DNA of 64,000 nucleotides from Leptodontidium sp. MPI-SDFR-AT-0119 (taxonomy: Eukaryota > Ascomycota > Leotiomycetes > Helotiales > Leptodontidiaceae), in contig JAHLEZ010000008.1 in the NCBI GenBank assembly GCA_020726505.1, positions 1,798,001-1,862,000 of the forward strand, in the 5' to 3' direction. The notes beneath the pieces were generated by a model. It made no database searches and was not told the DNA's origin. It saw only the letters and a list, made by a program, of their open reading frames with translations. This document shows, piece after piece, positions 37,043-47,615 of this stretch (positions are counted from its first letter, which is position 1; each line of letters starts with the position of its first letter). The translations under genes and the position numbers were made by a program.

Positions 37043-38137
37043 TTATGTCGATCTTGCCAAAGCCCTCTCCCACACAGCTCGAGTTTCCTCCCACACCAAC
37101 TTGTCCACCCCGTCCTGACGATATCTAGGTAGTACTGGCGATTCCTTCGCGCTCTCATCGTTAGGACCCAGCCTGTAGACGCCATTTCCAACACCGTCCT
37201 TAGTCACAGAGGCTTCCGCGACTTGCAATCCAGTTGGCAGTTCCACACCAGCTGTTCCAGTTGTCGTCGAAGATGGGTACCTCGAACTCGTAGCAAGGAA
37301 GAGAACACGCTCTCCAGCCTCATCGACAGTCATCGAAAAAAGGTTGACGATCGGCAAAATGCACCAGCGTCCAACAGCAGCAGGAATAGCATAAAGCCCA
37401 GAAGCCGAAGCTAGGAGACGATCCAGAACGCCAGAGTTCACAAAGCCTGGGTACTTGTGGATGAATGTGATAGTAGGGTTTGATTTTGCGAGTTCTTCCA
37501 AGGCGAGTGTCGTTTGAGTGGTGCCATTTTCAGCGGCTTTGATGAATGTGAAATCGTTCTTGACTTCGAGGTCGTTGATGTCGATAGCTGATTCTTGACC
37601 TCCGGCTAGGATGGAGATCACGCGAGGGAGAGGACTGTTTTTGAGGAGTGGGAGGAGGTTGTAGATGAATCGTAGGCGTGAGTAGTAGCGGAGTGCGTGG
37701 GGTATGTCGATTCCTTCGTCACTCTCTAAAATCAACGTCAGAAATTTGCTGTATATGTGGGAGTTGTGCAACATACCCAAACGTCCCCCGAAAGCTAGAT
37801 ACCCAGGTGACACAAATACAAGATCGACTTTCTTCTCTTTGGACTTGATCTCGTCACATGCTTTGTCAACGTTCCTGATCAAGGAGATCTCGGTCTCGAT
37901 GAGGTCGTATGTTCCTTCGGGGTTTAACGTCTTGATTTCGTTTAGAAGTGGAGTTGCAGCGCTTTTCGAACGACCGAGGATGTATATCTTGGGTGCTTTG
38001 GCGTTCTTTGCAAATTGTTTGAGGGATCCCATTCCAATGCCAGAAGTTGCTCCTACGAAAATAGCTACGAGACCGGAAGCTTGGTCGGAAGACTTGAAAG
38101 CCGCATTGGACTTGCGAACTTCCTTGATACTGACCAT
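37043..38137 (-). CDS. Short-chain dehydrogenase/reductase (SDR)
   Basis: NAD(P)-dependent oxidoreductase of unknown substrate, 347 residues from two exons (38137-37777, 37725-37043). The cofactor motif is VAIFVGATSGIGMGSLKQFA (TGxxxGxG type), followed by YILGRSKSAATPL, which suggests NADP by its Arg/Ser after the second strand. SDR strand 4 reads DLVFVSPGY, a variant of the usual NNAG. The usual YxxxK catalytic pair is not clear; the region reads THNG-poor with TTLALEELAKSNP and FIHKYPGFVNSGVL, as in fungal NAD(P)-binding proteins near secondary-metabolism or detoxification SDRs. The 51 nt intron has no stop and keeps the frame if retained. The start MVSIKEVRKSNAAF matches relatives; an in-frame extension to 38269 is leader. 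Confidence 0.85.
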   Translation of the reverse strand: MVSIKEVRKSNAAFKSSDQASGLVAIFVGATSGIGMGSLKQFAKNAKAPKIYILGRSKSAATPLLNEIKTLNPEGTYDLIETEISLIRNVDKACDEIKSKEKKVDLVFVSPGYLAFGGRLGMLHNSHIYSKFLTLILESDEGIDIPHALRYYSRLRFIYNLLPLLKNSPLPRVISILAGGQESAIDINDLEVKNDFTFIKAAENGTTQTTLALEELAKSNPTITFIHKYPGFVNSGVLDRLLASASGLYAIPAAVGRWCILPIVNLFSMTVDEAGERVLFLATSSRYPSSTTTGTAGVELPTGLQVAEASVTKDGVGNGVYRLGPNDESAKESPVLPRYRQDGVDKLVWEETRAVWERALARST

Positions 38138-38780
38138 CTTGAAGATGTGATTGATGCTAGATGTGGTGGAATGAAGTACTTGATGGTTCTTGGGGATGAG
38201 AATATGTTGAGAGTAGCTGATGGATTGGAAGATGTGATGATAGAATATGAGAATGAAAGCCAAATCCAAGAGCGCCCACCTACCTTATATATATCCAGAA
38301 TCAAGGACTCACATCCCCATGCGCATATTATGCACATTGGGGTTGCCTGATGTCATTCTCGCATTCCGCCCCCAAAGCTCTTCAAATGCGATGCGCATTG
38401 ACGATTTACAATCCTCGCTACTTCGCGTCCCGAGATGGGCCCGATATAAACCACAGGGCCGAAGTTTATTACAAATCCGACTTTTGACACAACGGTCAAC
38501 AACGCGAGGATCCTGATGATAAAATTTACTGACGTTAAGTCCATAGTACCGAGGAACTGCATTAGACTGTCTGTCCATGATTGAACCACACCAGGCCATT
38601 TTCACACCGCAAAACCCCAAATAACGAAATTCTTGGGTATATGCACGTGATCGCAGGGGTCAGCTTAATTCCGATATCAAAATGTGCTGAATCATCCCCA
38701 GGCTTTATTGAACCTTCACCACCTACCTCATTGTCGTCAAGCTTCTTTTGGGCTCTCCCACCCTCTTTTACTCAATAACC
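38138..38780. promoter_or_regulatory. Divergent promoter SDR / ISA2
   Basis: About 0.64 kb between divergent starts. It carries the SDR TATA box and a GCACGTGAT E-box near 38643-38651, closer to the ISA2 side. Confidence 0.5.
38286..38293 (-). promoter_or_regulatory. TATA box upstream of the SDR gene
   Basis: A run of TATATATA about 150 bp upstream of the chosen SDR start, at a distance that would put transcription start inside the in-frame upstream extension and so supports the ATG at 38137. Confidence 0.5.
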
Positions 38781-39571
38781 ATGGCATCTCGGTGTATCGC
38801 TAGAAGCTGTTCGCAGTTCGCGACATCCACTCCCTCCTCCGCCGCGCGAGCTTTCCTCCAACTCGCTCCCGAACAATACCTCCACACCAGCTCTCCAGTC
38901 CTAGACTTCCTCCTCCCAAGCGTCGCATCTCCAGCTCTGTGCCTCAGAAGGGCAGATAGCCATCTCTCATTGCGGCAGCGGAATGTAGTAAGGAGGACCT
39001 TCACATCTTCATCTCGACGGCAAGCGACAACAGCAATTTTCAACCCCCGCGATGACGATGATGGAAACCCCATGCATATCGAGATTACGCCTCGAGCTTC
39101 AAATGTACGTTTACGACGCCCTGTAATATAGGGAAGAGCTAACTCTCTTTGCAGCGTTTAAAGGAAATCATGTCCAAAGACTCGAACCCGAATCTCGCTC
39201 TTAGGATATCAGTGGAAAGTGGCGGCTGCCACGGCTTTCAATACCTCATGTCTCTCACGACACTCCCTCCTCTGCAAAAAGAAACATCACCAGCATCGGG
39301 TACTTCTTCCAGTGATGCGAGTGCGATGACCACCCCACCGCCAGCAGAGGCAGAAGGGAAGAAGGAAAATCTGGACGAGGATGATACGGTGTTTGCGGTT
39401 GATGATGGGTCAGGAGCTAAAGTTGTGATGGATGGACCGAGCTTGGAGGTCTTGAAGGGGAGTAAGGTTGATTATACGATGGAGTTGATTGGAAGCCAGT
39501 TCAAGATTGTGGACAATCCGTTGGCTACAAGTAGTTGTGGGTGCGGTACTAGTTTTGATATCAAGGTTTGA
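38781..39571 (+). CDS. ISA2: Mitochondrial iron-sulfur cluster assembly protein Isa2
   Basis: A-type carrier/scaffold that acts with Isa1 and Iba57 in making [4Fe-4S] clusters in the matrix. Two exons (38781-39104, 39155-39571) give 246 residues. The first 90 residues are a typical presequence (MASRCIARSCSQFATS..., RRTFTSSSRRQ). The domain starts MHIEITPRASNRLKEIM and has the three conserved cysteines in SGGCHGFQY and SSCGCGTSF. A Ser/Glu-rich insertion of about 50 residues (KETSPASGTSSSDASAM...) sits between the strands, as in other filamentous fungi. The start gives the best targeting signal; an upstream in-frame ATG at 38748 would add 11 residues. Confidence 0.95.
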
Positions 39572-40195
39572 GAATGAAATACCTAGTCTACTCACTTTCT
39601 ACTTATGGAAATGCCACAATATGCTGCTTCTGTGGTTGGAATGTTCCAACGTCTTTGGCTAACGTATGTCTTGGAAAATCAAGCAAGATTGCTCGATGTG
39701 TTTTGCAAGTATCGACAAGTTCGCGACTAAGGAAAATTCTGGATATTTAGAATAGTATTATCTACTTGTCTCTCCATTTGAGCTTGGCTTTTATGTGTTG
39801 TGTTTATGTAAATAGAGATAGAGCTATAATTTGCTGTGTGGGGTAGGTACATATCAAGATACAGGACAATATTGAACTGAGGGAAGGTTGTCCCGCCTGC
39901 TATAAGTCTACCGCCACTGAATGGCAAGCATTGGAAGGGGAGTATGAGCAACACAGCAAGGAGACTTTCACGGATGACTTCATGTCACACAAGCAAGTTC
40001 GGACGGTCGAAGAGAATGTGTTTGAGTTTTCGAGGGGTTCTCGCTTATTTAGCTCACGAAGGCAAGATTTTTGCTTTTGCAAGGTCATTTCATTTTGTTC
40101 ATCATCAAACGCCGTGCATGCCAAACTGCCAAATCCAGCAGATAACCCCAAGCCCTTTGGTATCATCCACAATTCATCCGTCGTCCCAGAGTGAC
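39572..40195. other. Convergent intergenic region
   Basis: About 0.6 kb between the 3' ends of ISA2 and the L7 gene, AT-rich, no gene seen. Confidence 0.6.
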
Positions 40196-41810
40196 TTAGT
40201 TCATCTGTCTAATAAGAGCATTGATCTTGTCCTCTGTAATTTAATTCTCGTTAGCATATATTCATTCATAGTGGGAAGTGAATCCGAAGAGTAAGACATA
40301 CCTCTGTTTCCGAGATCTCCTCCCTCGACGAAATGTCTGAACTTGCGAGTGCGGAATCCACCAGTTGGGTTGCTGAGCTTGAATGGCCAGAGGAAATTGG
40401 CGGCTTGCTTGAAGTTGGGGCCAACAGTGAAGATCTCGTGGATCAAATCCTCCATGCAGACAATGCCGTACTTGCCGAGGTTGGTCTCGATGATGGAGTT
40501 GTCGGTAAGGGCAATGCGTTGCTTGTTAACCTTTCCATATCCACGCTTGTAGATGAGCTCACGGACAGTCTTCAAGTTGGGGTAACCATAGGCGATCCAT
40601 GGCTCGACAACCTTCAACATCTCAAGGGTAGCCTTGGTCATGCGAACGAAGACGCCGTTGTTGATCTGGAGAAGACGGAGGAGTTGGAGGATCTTGCGGG
40701 GCTTTGGTGCGATCTTGTTGATACTAGACACGGTTAGTGGAGAGATTGAGGACGAGACGATGTGAAGCTTACCCCTTGATACGGACAACGAAGACCAACT
40801 TATCCTCAGCAGGGATGTAGAAGGTACCCTCTTGCTTGGCCAAACGTTGAAGACGGATCTTCTCACGCTCTTGGTCACGGTACTCCTTGACGTACTTCTC
40901 GGCACGCTTGAAGATGACACCACGCTTCTCCTTCTGGGCCTATGATGAGATGGTTAGCAATGGATACAAACGCAATCTCAATATACACAGTGCAGCATCG
41001 GTGACAAAGTTCAGACCCGAAAGATGGTTAATTGGCGACAGCATCGACACCTGAGTGTCTAGTCGCAAAAATGGTGTTATGCATCATATAAGTCCTCCGA
41101 TGCCACCCTGTGTATTATGTATGAAAAGTTCGACATACCTTCTTCTTCTTCTCGAGCTCAGCGGTGCGCTCCTCGCGGGCCTTCTCCTGGGACTTGCGCT
41201 TCTTGAGAAGGGTCTCTGGGACAAGAATCTGGTCGTTGGTGGGGACGCTTCTGTTCTCAGGTCAGTCTTGTGTCCTGCATACAAATAAATGCATGAAGTA
41301 GAGCGCCGAATGGGAATTGCAGCTGAAGCGCAGCATTCTCGCAGATGGCTAACTCGAAGGTATGATTTTAATCGGTGAGAGACTCGATTGTAATACCGCT
41401 CCTTCAACCTGCGAAGGTAGTAGGATGGTTGTGCTAATCGAGCCTGAATCTCATCCAACAAGACCCCAGACAAAGTCTAGGAGATATGCACGACACGTTG
41501 GAAAATCGTTGTGTAGCCTTTGCACGAAGCCTAGGTACCGATTATGTGCGGCAATGGATTTAAAGGAGAAGAAGACCTTCAACCTCAATACCCCGTACTA
41601 CATCTCTCATGATACAGGTCGGGACCTAGATCAATGAGGGAGAAGCTCAGGAAGAATCGAGCTGCGAGCTATGCATCGGTCACTCTGGAGCTGACTTTCG
41701 ATACAATTGCGCTCGAGCGAGAGGACACCGACTAGACTGAATCCAACACATTCTACGAACTATTCGAGGATATTCGAGGGGACAGGATGGGCGACATACG
41801 AGGCAGGCAT
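40196..41810 (-). CDS. RPL7: 60S ribosomal protein L7 (uL30)
   Basis: Five exons: 41810-41800, 41250-41139, 40939-40773, 40723-40302, 40233-40196, with phases checked; total 249 residues. Exon 1 codes only MPAS (11 nt) and is followed by a 549 nt intron with GTATGT donor. The protein reads [20 protein letters not shown], then [20 protein letters not shown], the uL30 fold with ARP-like [20 protein letters not shown] and [20 protein letters not shown], and ends [12 protein letters not shown]. It is part of the large subunit near 25S rRNA domain II. Intron 2 (41138-40940) hosts a box C/D snoRNA. The promoter is shared with ATS1 (220 bp). Confidence 0.96.
40995..41103 (-). ncRNA. Intronic box C/D snoRNA, snR39b/U32-like, predicted to guide 25S Gm805 (yeast numbering)
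   Basis: Lies in intron 2 of the L7 gene, same strand. The outer ends pair perfectly over 7 bp (GCATCGG at 41097-41103 with CCGATGC at 40995-41001), with an extra GAC/GUC pairing inside. Box C is ATGATGC (41081-41087, one mismatch to RUGAUGA) and box D is CTGA (41011-41014). Directly upstream of box D is ACCATCTTTCGGGT, a 14-nt exact complement of the conserved 25S rRNA segment ACCCGAAAGATGGT (I recall this from rRNA). By the box D plus 5 rule, the target is the G of ACCCG, which is Gm805 in yeast (snR39b). Yeast RPL7 introns also carry snoRNAs for this region (snR39, snR59). A C' box may be CGATGCT near 41034; D' is unclear. Confidence 0.82.
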
Positions 41811-42029
41811 CGTGGCGGTTGGTGATTGTCGATGTTGTCGAGTTGCTTGGGGAAAGAGGAAAAGTTCGGGAGCAGATTTCAAAAACTTCGTGTGGGTAGA
41901 AAGACGCTAATGATGGCCACTATTCCCAACAGGGTTTAGCGCCATTGAGAATTAGCACGTGACCATGGGGAATATCGCCTTCAATCTTGAGCTCGGAATT
42001 GGTTTTCTGGTCGCGAGCAGAACACAAAA
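41811..42029. promoter_or_regulatory. Short divergent promoter RPL7 / ATS1 with CACGTGAC box
   Basis: 219 bp between the two start codons. It carries CACGTGAC at 41956-41963, an E-box of the Cbf1 type, which also occurs in the other ribosomal-protein divergent promoter of this window. Confidence 0.6.
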
Positions 42030-43112
42030 ATGTTGGTAATCTATGCGATCGGATCGAATGGCTCGGGCCAGCTTGGAATTGGCCATAAAGAAGATGTCTC
42101 GGTCCCAAAACAGGTCCTTTTCGATCCAGACACAATCATCAACCAAGCGACTCAAGTCTGCGCCGGAGGCAATCACACCTTATTACTAGCATCTGGATTA
42201 CTTTACTGCTCTGGAGATCATTCTACTGGCGCATGCGGTCTCCTTCCAAACCAAAAAGTTTTAGATGCCCATTTCCATCAACTTCGGTTGGAAACAGAAG
42301 AAAGCAAACATCAAGTCGTTTCCTGTGCGGCGACTTGGGAAGCATCTATCATCGTTCGAAACGATGCAAATGGCCGTGCTACGCAAGTGTACTCGTTTGG
42401 AATTGGAAATAAGGGCGAGCTTGGTCAGGGAGAGCTTCTATTTCGCTCATCCAAGGCTCAGCTGATCAAGGATTTCCCACCCGAAGGGCTCGAGGTCGTG
42501 AATCTTGCGGCTTCGGTAACTCATGTTGTTGCTGTTCTGAGTAATGGGAATGTATATGGATGGGGAAGCGGTCGGAAGGGCCAACTAGGTCAACCTGAGG
42601 GTATTATTTACGCACCGCGGAAGATCACTGGGCTGGACTTCAAGGTTGTTCGGGCTGTTTGTGGAAGAGAATTCACATACCTGCTTGGCGAGCCTGAGAC
42701 TGGACAGCATTTTGTTCTGGGATCTGATAAGTGGAATGTGAGATCATCGGCGCCACAAGATGTTCCGGGATGGAAGGATGTTGGGGCAACCTGGGGCAGC
42801 ATATTCGTCTTGCAGCAAGATGGAAATCTACTCTCATGGGGACGGGATGATCATGGACAGCTGACCCCTCCTGAGCTCCCATGCATTGCGCAGATTGCAA
42901 TTGGCAGTGAGCATGCTTTGGGACTGACGGATGATGGAAAGGTCCTCGCCTGGGGTTGGGGGGAGCATGGGAATTGCGGACCAAGTACCACGAATGGAGA
43001 TGTCAAGGGCAAGTGGAATACTATTGCTTCTTCTCAATATCTACCACCAGGTAGCAAAATATCTAGTATCGGAGCTGGGTGTGCTACTAGTTGGGTCTGC
43101 ATCAGTACCTGA
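42030..43112 (+). CDS. ATS1: RCC1-repeat protein Ats1
   Basis: Single exon, 360 residues. The start MLVIYAIGSNGSGQLGIGHK is close to yeast Ats1 (YAFGSNGQRQLGLGH). RCC1 repeats follow, each with a G-W/F-G-x-G-x-x-G-Q-L-G core: YSFGIGNKGELGQG, YGWGSGRKGQLGQ, LSWGRDDHGQLTPPE, LAWGWGEHGNCGPS, ending ATSWVCIST. Ats1 forms a complex with Kti11/Dph3 and serves as its reductase partner in diphthamide and Elongator-dependent tRNA modification; that role is taken from the family. It has too few repeats and no nuclear signal to be the Ran exchange factor itself. Confidence 0.85.
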   Translation: MLVIYAIGSNGSGQLGIGHKEDVSVPKQVLFDPDTIINQATQVCAGGNHTLLLASGLLYCSGDHSTGACGLLPNQKVLDAHFHQLRLETEESKHQVVSCAATWEASIIVRNDANGRATQVYSFGIGNKGELGQGELLFRSSKAQLIKDFPPEGLEVVNLAASVTHVVAVLSNGNVYGWGSGRKGQLGQPEGIIYAPRKITGLDFKVVRAVCGREFTYLLGEPETGQHFVLGSDKWNVRSSAPQDVPGWKDVGATWGSIFVLQQDGNLLSWGRDDHGQLTPPELPCIAQIAIGSEHALGLTDDGKVLAWGWGEHGNCGPSTTNGDVKGKWNTIASSQYLPPGSKISSIGAGCATSWVCIST

Positions 43113-43263
43113 GCAACATCATATTCTGGGTGCTGATGACCATGGCTCATCCAGGCCGACAGTTCCACCTTCCAAGTCTGCGATTTCGGAAGTAATTATA
43201 TATCAGGACTTGATCTGGGAGCCTTGAGCAAGGTATTGGTGTTTGCATCTGCTTCCAGAGCTT

Positions 43264-44874
43264 TCAATCGAATAGGCCGAGCCCATGCACCTGGCATTGT
43301 CAGTCGAGGTACCTAGCAAGAGACAGGGTACATACTTCTGAGAGTCTTTGAGTTGGTGCTAGGCGCTGTGTTGGATCCGGATCCGCGTCACCATTCACCC
43401 CTTGACCTTGATTCTCGGAAGTCTCTGGTCGTCCCGAGTTCATGGTCAACGAATTCTGGAGGGGGTCAGTACATGAAACTTTACAAAAGCCAGGGACCTC
43501 TACCTTTCCTTCACCCTGGTCCCAGAGCAGCATCTCATCATCGTCATCATAGTGTGTTGGGTCCCATTGTCTATCATCATCATCTGCTGGCAAAAAGAGG
43601 GACTGCGACTGATCACTGGGCTGCGGTGGTGGAGGCGATGGTCTAGAAACTCTAGTTGCCTCACGGGCGATGCTTGGGGCTGCGCTGGTAGGTGGTGGAG
43701 GCATTTGTGAGACTGCCGTTCTCTTAGAGCTTGAAGTAGCTTCTAACGGTTGCCTGGATGCAGGTCTCTTCGAGTTGGCTCTGGAGGCATTGGGTGCAGG
43801 CGTAGCTGAAGCACCTCTCGAATCTCCAATAGTCATGAGAATAAACTCGCTCAGGATACCATCTTCGCTGTATGAGAACTGCATTGGACTTGCAGGATGT
43901 GAATATAATGCCTTGACCATCGTATTCGAGATGCCTGCATGTGCTACGATTGCCTTGAAATCTTTGACGCTGATGACAATGTGTAGCTTCTCTTCGACCG
44001 AGAACTCGGCAAATTCAAGGGTGTCCACTGCGATTGACGTATGTAATGGCTGCTTTAATATTTCTAGTCCCCTATCAGTAAGAACGACCTCGGATGGGCA
44101 GTGTCACTACCATTTCCTGACATGATCTTCTCCGTGTAGCTAGTGAAGCTGACCTTGCCGTTTTCGGAGTATATATCCAACTGCTCAGTTCCAGGTCCGA
44201 AGTGCTCAACGAATTCTCTCAGGGTCCTAGAAGATATGGACCAGCTGTTATTCGCGCTCTCCTTAACAAAAAGAGCATGCATTGGTGCAACTGCTTCAAA
44301 TATCAGACGGTAGGTTTTGAGCACGCCTGTCAGGATTAGTACTTTGTCAAAGAGTTCTTCACGTATCCACATACCATGCCTGCAGATCATCTTGATCACA
44401 AAACGACTCCTCGTCTTGCCTTCTCCGTCTTCAATGGAAACATCACATTTTTCAACCGCTATGTCCTTTTCTCTCGTAGGATCCACGGTTCGGCCCTTGA
44501 ACACTGACAATAAAGCCTCATACAATCAGCAGGAAAGTTTTGAAAGATGTTTCAACGGCATACCTTGTTATATATCTTGCATGTGAACTTGTCCTTTACC
44601 TGGGTTCCGGCGGTTCTCACGGGGTTGAAATTGTACTTTAAGAAGAACTTACTTCCTAATGTGAAGGAAGAATAGGCAGATTTTGAAGAGTTGAGAGCCG
44701 TCAGAACGAGCTGAACAAGGTATTAGTACATCAACCAATGTGACTCTGGAAACCACAAACCTTGTCATTAGAAGCCTCTATAGACACAGCCTCCGAGAAC
44801 TTGGAGAGGCATGCCAGAGCGCTGTGGAGCTTGTCCAAGGACTCTGGGTTTAGAGTGAAGCTCAATATGGCCAT
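43264..44874 (-). CDS. RAD9: DNA damage checkpoint clamp subunit Rad9
   Basis: Rad9 forms the 9-1-1 sliding clamp with Hus1 and Rad1, is loaded at damaged DNA, and recruits the ATR activator through its tail. Exon 1 (44874-44761) encodes MAILSFTLNPESLDKLHSAL...VSIEASNDK, the family start; exon 2 begins with LVLTALNSSKSAYSSFTLG. Further exons carry TREKDIAVEKCDVSIEDGEG, FEAVAPMHALFVKESANNSW and HTSIAVDTLEFAEFSVEEKL. The tail is acidic and Pro/Ser-rich (DDDDRQWDPTHYDDDDEMLLWD) with TQRL repeats (APTQRLSE), candidate phosphosites. The last exon (43290-43264) is 27 nt and gives VHGLGLFD, matching the GLFD end common in fungal Rad9. Five introns; the borders near 44060-44130, 44325-44375, 44500-44570 and 44650-44760 are approximate. 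Confidence 0.9.
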
Positions 44875-45215
44875 TTCGGGGGTTTTGGTAACTGATCCAG
44901 AGAGTCTGTGATATTGCTTGATCACATAAGATGACGCCGCATCGAACACTTCTGAAGAGGCATTCTAGACTCGTTGCTGCAGGTTCAATGTCAAGGATGG
45001 AAGTCGTGACTTGTAAATTTGGATGTGGCCCGTGCCCCGTCGCGTTTGCTGTGGAATGACGCGCTGCGGGGTTGAGTAAATATTGTTCTGTAGGCAACCC
45101 ACCTCCATCAAAATCAACATATTATACGGCACTCGACATCAAGTCGCTGCCTATTGATATTTTTTACTTTTGAATCAAGCATTCAATACTATTCATTCAT
45201 GCAACATCCATCACC
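44875..45215. promoter_or_regulatory. Divergent promoter RAD9 / F-box-like gene
   Basis: About 0.34 kb between divergent starts. No strong motif seen besides a GC-rich stretch (GCGTTTGC, MluI-like ACGCG absent). Confidence 0.4.
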
Positions 45216-46961
45216 ATGATGCAGCTTCCAACGGATGTTTTGTACTTGGTTTGCGAGGAGGTATCCAAATTACAAGACTTCCATACCCTCTTCAATTGCG
45301 CCTTGGCGGGAAAGAATTTGGTCCAACCGGCTCTCCTCTGGCTATACAGGTGTGTGCTAAGACTTCAGGCATAATGTATTTCTAACATTTGTAGGATACA
45401 CCTCCAGTCCACCATCATCAGCAGCGAAGGTAACGACGCCGACCTCATTCAAAATGATACCTTTCAAGGACGAGTTGAGGCGCAAAAGACAACACTTTTC
45501 AAGTGGGCATTGTTGTGGAAGTCTATCATTCGGTCGAGTCTCGGAACGACTGCCTATCCGTATTGCCTGTATATCCGATCCCTCGACCTGAGAAATCTCA
45601 CCGACCTGCTCGAGGATCCACAATTCCGTGACAAGGCCCTGGACAACTTCTTCGCAGATGAAATGGCCCAGTTCTTGAAATCCCAGGAGACACCGATGAA
45701 GCAAAAGATGAGAGGGGCTAGGGCGGCATCCAGGCGACTGGATGTCCCTAATGTGCTGGAGTTGGTAGGGGAGTCTATTACTAGCTTCGTCAGTCAAGCT
45801 GCCAACCAAAATAGAGCTACAGTGGCCGTGGAGGACTTATCAGGGAATATCCGCACAGCTGCTCTGACAAATTGGACTAGTCGCTTGTCCAAGTTGAAAA
45901 GCATGACATTGTGGGATGGTGCTGCTCTGGACAAGAGTGTCGCGGAGGCAATTTCTGAGAGCTGTTACAACTTCGACGACTTGACATTCTTTACTTGCCT
46001 AAGAAATGATACCGACCATGACTTGGCCTCGTTCTTCGGGGGGCTACGGGCCAACACCCTCCGATCGTTTGCTGCGCTGAGCGCTGGGGCCTTGGGACCG
46101 GAGACTTTACTATCACTAAACCACCACGCGAATTCGCTGAAAAAGTTAAAGATGGATGGGTTGAGATCGGATGCTGTCAAGAACTTGTCTTATTTACAAG
46201 GTTGCACTGCACTTGAGAGTATTGAGCTTTCGGATTCTAACGGAGCGGTTGACCTTGAATCAACGGAGCATGATGTCTTTCTCGAAGTCATCAACTGGCT
46301 AGGACGATGTGAAGGCATTCAGGAACTTCTGCTGCGGAACTTCATCAGTGGTCCAAAGATCCTCACCCAAGTCTGCCTGAAGAACAACATTCGACTCCGG
46401 AAATTGCAAGTTGTTGGATACACATTGGCCGGCGCTCAGGAGTTCCACAGAGCCTTGTCACACCAAACCTCCCTCGAGTCACTGGAGCTGAGAGCAGACC
46501 CCGAAACCGCCTTCCGCGATGACATCGACATTCTGGTCTCCTCTGTCTGTCAACTGACGAACCTTAAATACCTGGACCTTCTATCTACATCCGACTACTT
46601 CAGCACATCCGAAATATTGACGCTTGCTTCACACCTTCGACAGCTAGAAGTGGTTTTCTTCAGCGGCTACGATGTTACCGATGCTCTATGGCACGGCATA
46701 TCACAACTTCACAATCTACGCAGTCTCAACATCCACGCCGTCACATCCTTTTCTTTTGGTGCAATTCTTGGCTATATCTCCACCCTCCAGGATACCAATC
46801 GAGGATTATTGCTATCAGTCATGAATCAGAAAGCCGAGTATGCTATCAGCAACCGTAACGAAAAGACTATTCGAAAGACCATTGGGACTAGAGTCGACGG
46901 GAAGTTCGAGTTTACACTCTTCCGGGAGCTTGATTCGGAGTCTGATACGCCCTCTGATTAG
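45216..46961 (+). CDS. F-box/leucine-rich-repeat-like protein
   Basis: Two exons (45216-45349, 45395-46961) give about 566 residues. The N-terminus MMQLPTDVLYLVCEEVSKLQ, then DFHTLFNCALAGKNL and PALLWLYRIHLQS, is an F-box-like helix set (LPxDVL...), which in fungi docks to Skp1 of SCF ligases. From about residue 180 there are irregular leucine-rich repeats (LSKLKSMTLWDGAALD, CTALESIELSDSNG, HQTSLESLELRAD, LTNLKYLDLLSTSDY, HNLRSLNIHAV). Partner choice is unknown. The acidic tail (ELDSESDTPSD) ends the protein. The two adjacent ATGs at 45216 and 45219 are both possible. Confidence 0.8.
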
Positions 46962-47615
46962 AGATGAGATTGTGGGGTCCAGAAATGACCGTTGGTGTAA
47001 GTGTACTTGTAGGGATAAAAATTGGGAGAAACTGCAATTTTTTGAAGGGGTGATGGATAGGTGGGCAAAAGAAAGAAATTGAGAGCATGGTTCTGCTTGA
47101 TCAACCACTGTATCTGTACGACAAAAAGTACTCAGCTATGATTAATGATATTATGAAATTATGAATCAGGGGTCCTGGTTGAAGCGTGTGATTTCGCAGA
47201 ATTTCAGAAGGCAAGATTTTTGAAGCTACTCTACTTCGTTCCTGATGCACTTCTACAGTTCAATCCCGACAGTAATATTCCAGTAATATGCGGAAACCTG
47301 ACTAGAATTCTAATTTCCCAGAAGAATTCCTCCAGGCCAAAAATTAAAATCAAGAAGTTCAAATTAAATCCAACGAGTTCCAATCCGACCAGTGTATTTG
47401 ACCCCTGAAGTCATTCCAGCCAATCACATATTACCCCTGTCTCTCTTTCCTTGCCTACCTACGCATCACCATTTTCGCGAGCTCGAAATTTATCAAGTCA
47501 ACATCACATCAATCAAATCTACTTCACCCAACCACACCACACCACACCACACACTCCTCCTACCTGCCTCCAGCTCCAGCTCCGAAAGAAGAAGAAAGGA
47601 ACAGAATACTGGAAG
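46962..47615. promoter_or_regulatory. Intergenic region upstream of TIM8
   Basis: About 0.65 kb, AT-rich to the left (46962-47390) and with a CCACACCACACC-type tract near 47535-47555 in the likely TIM8 leader. Confidence 0.5.
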
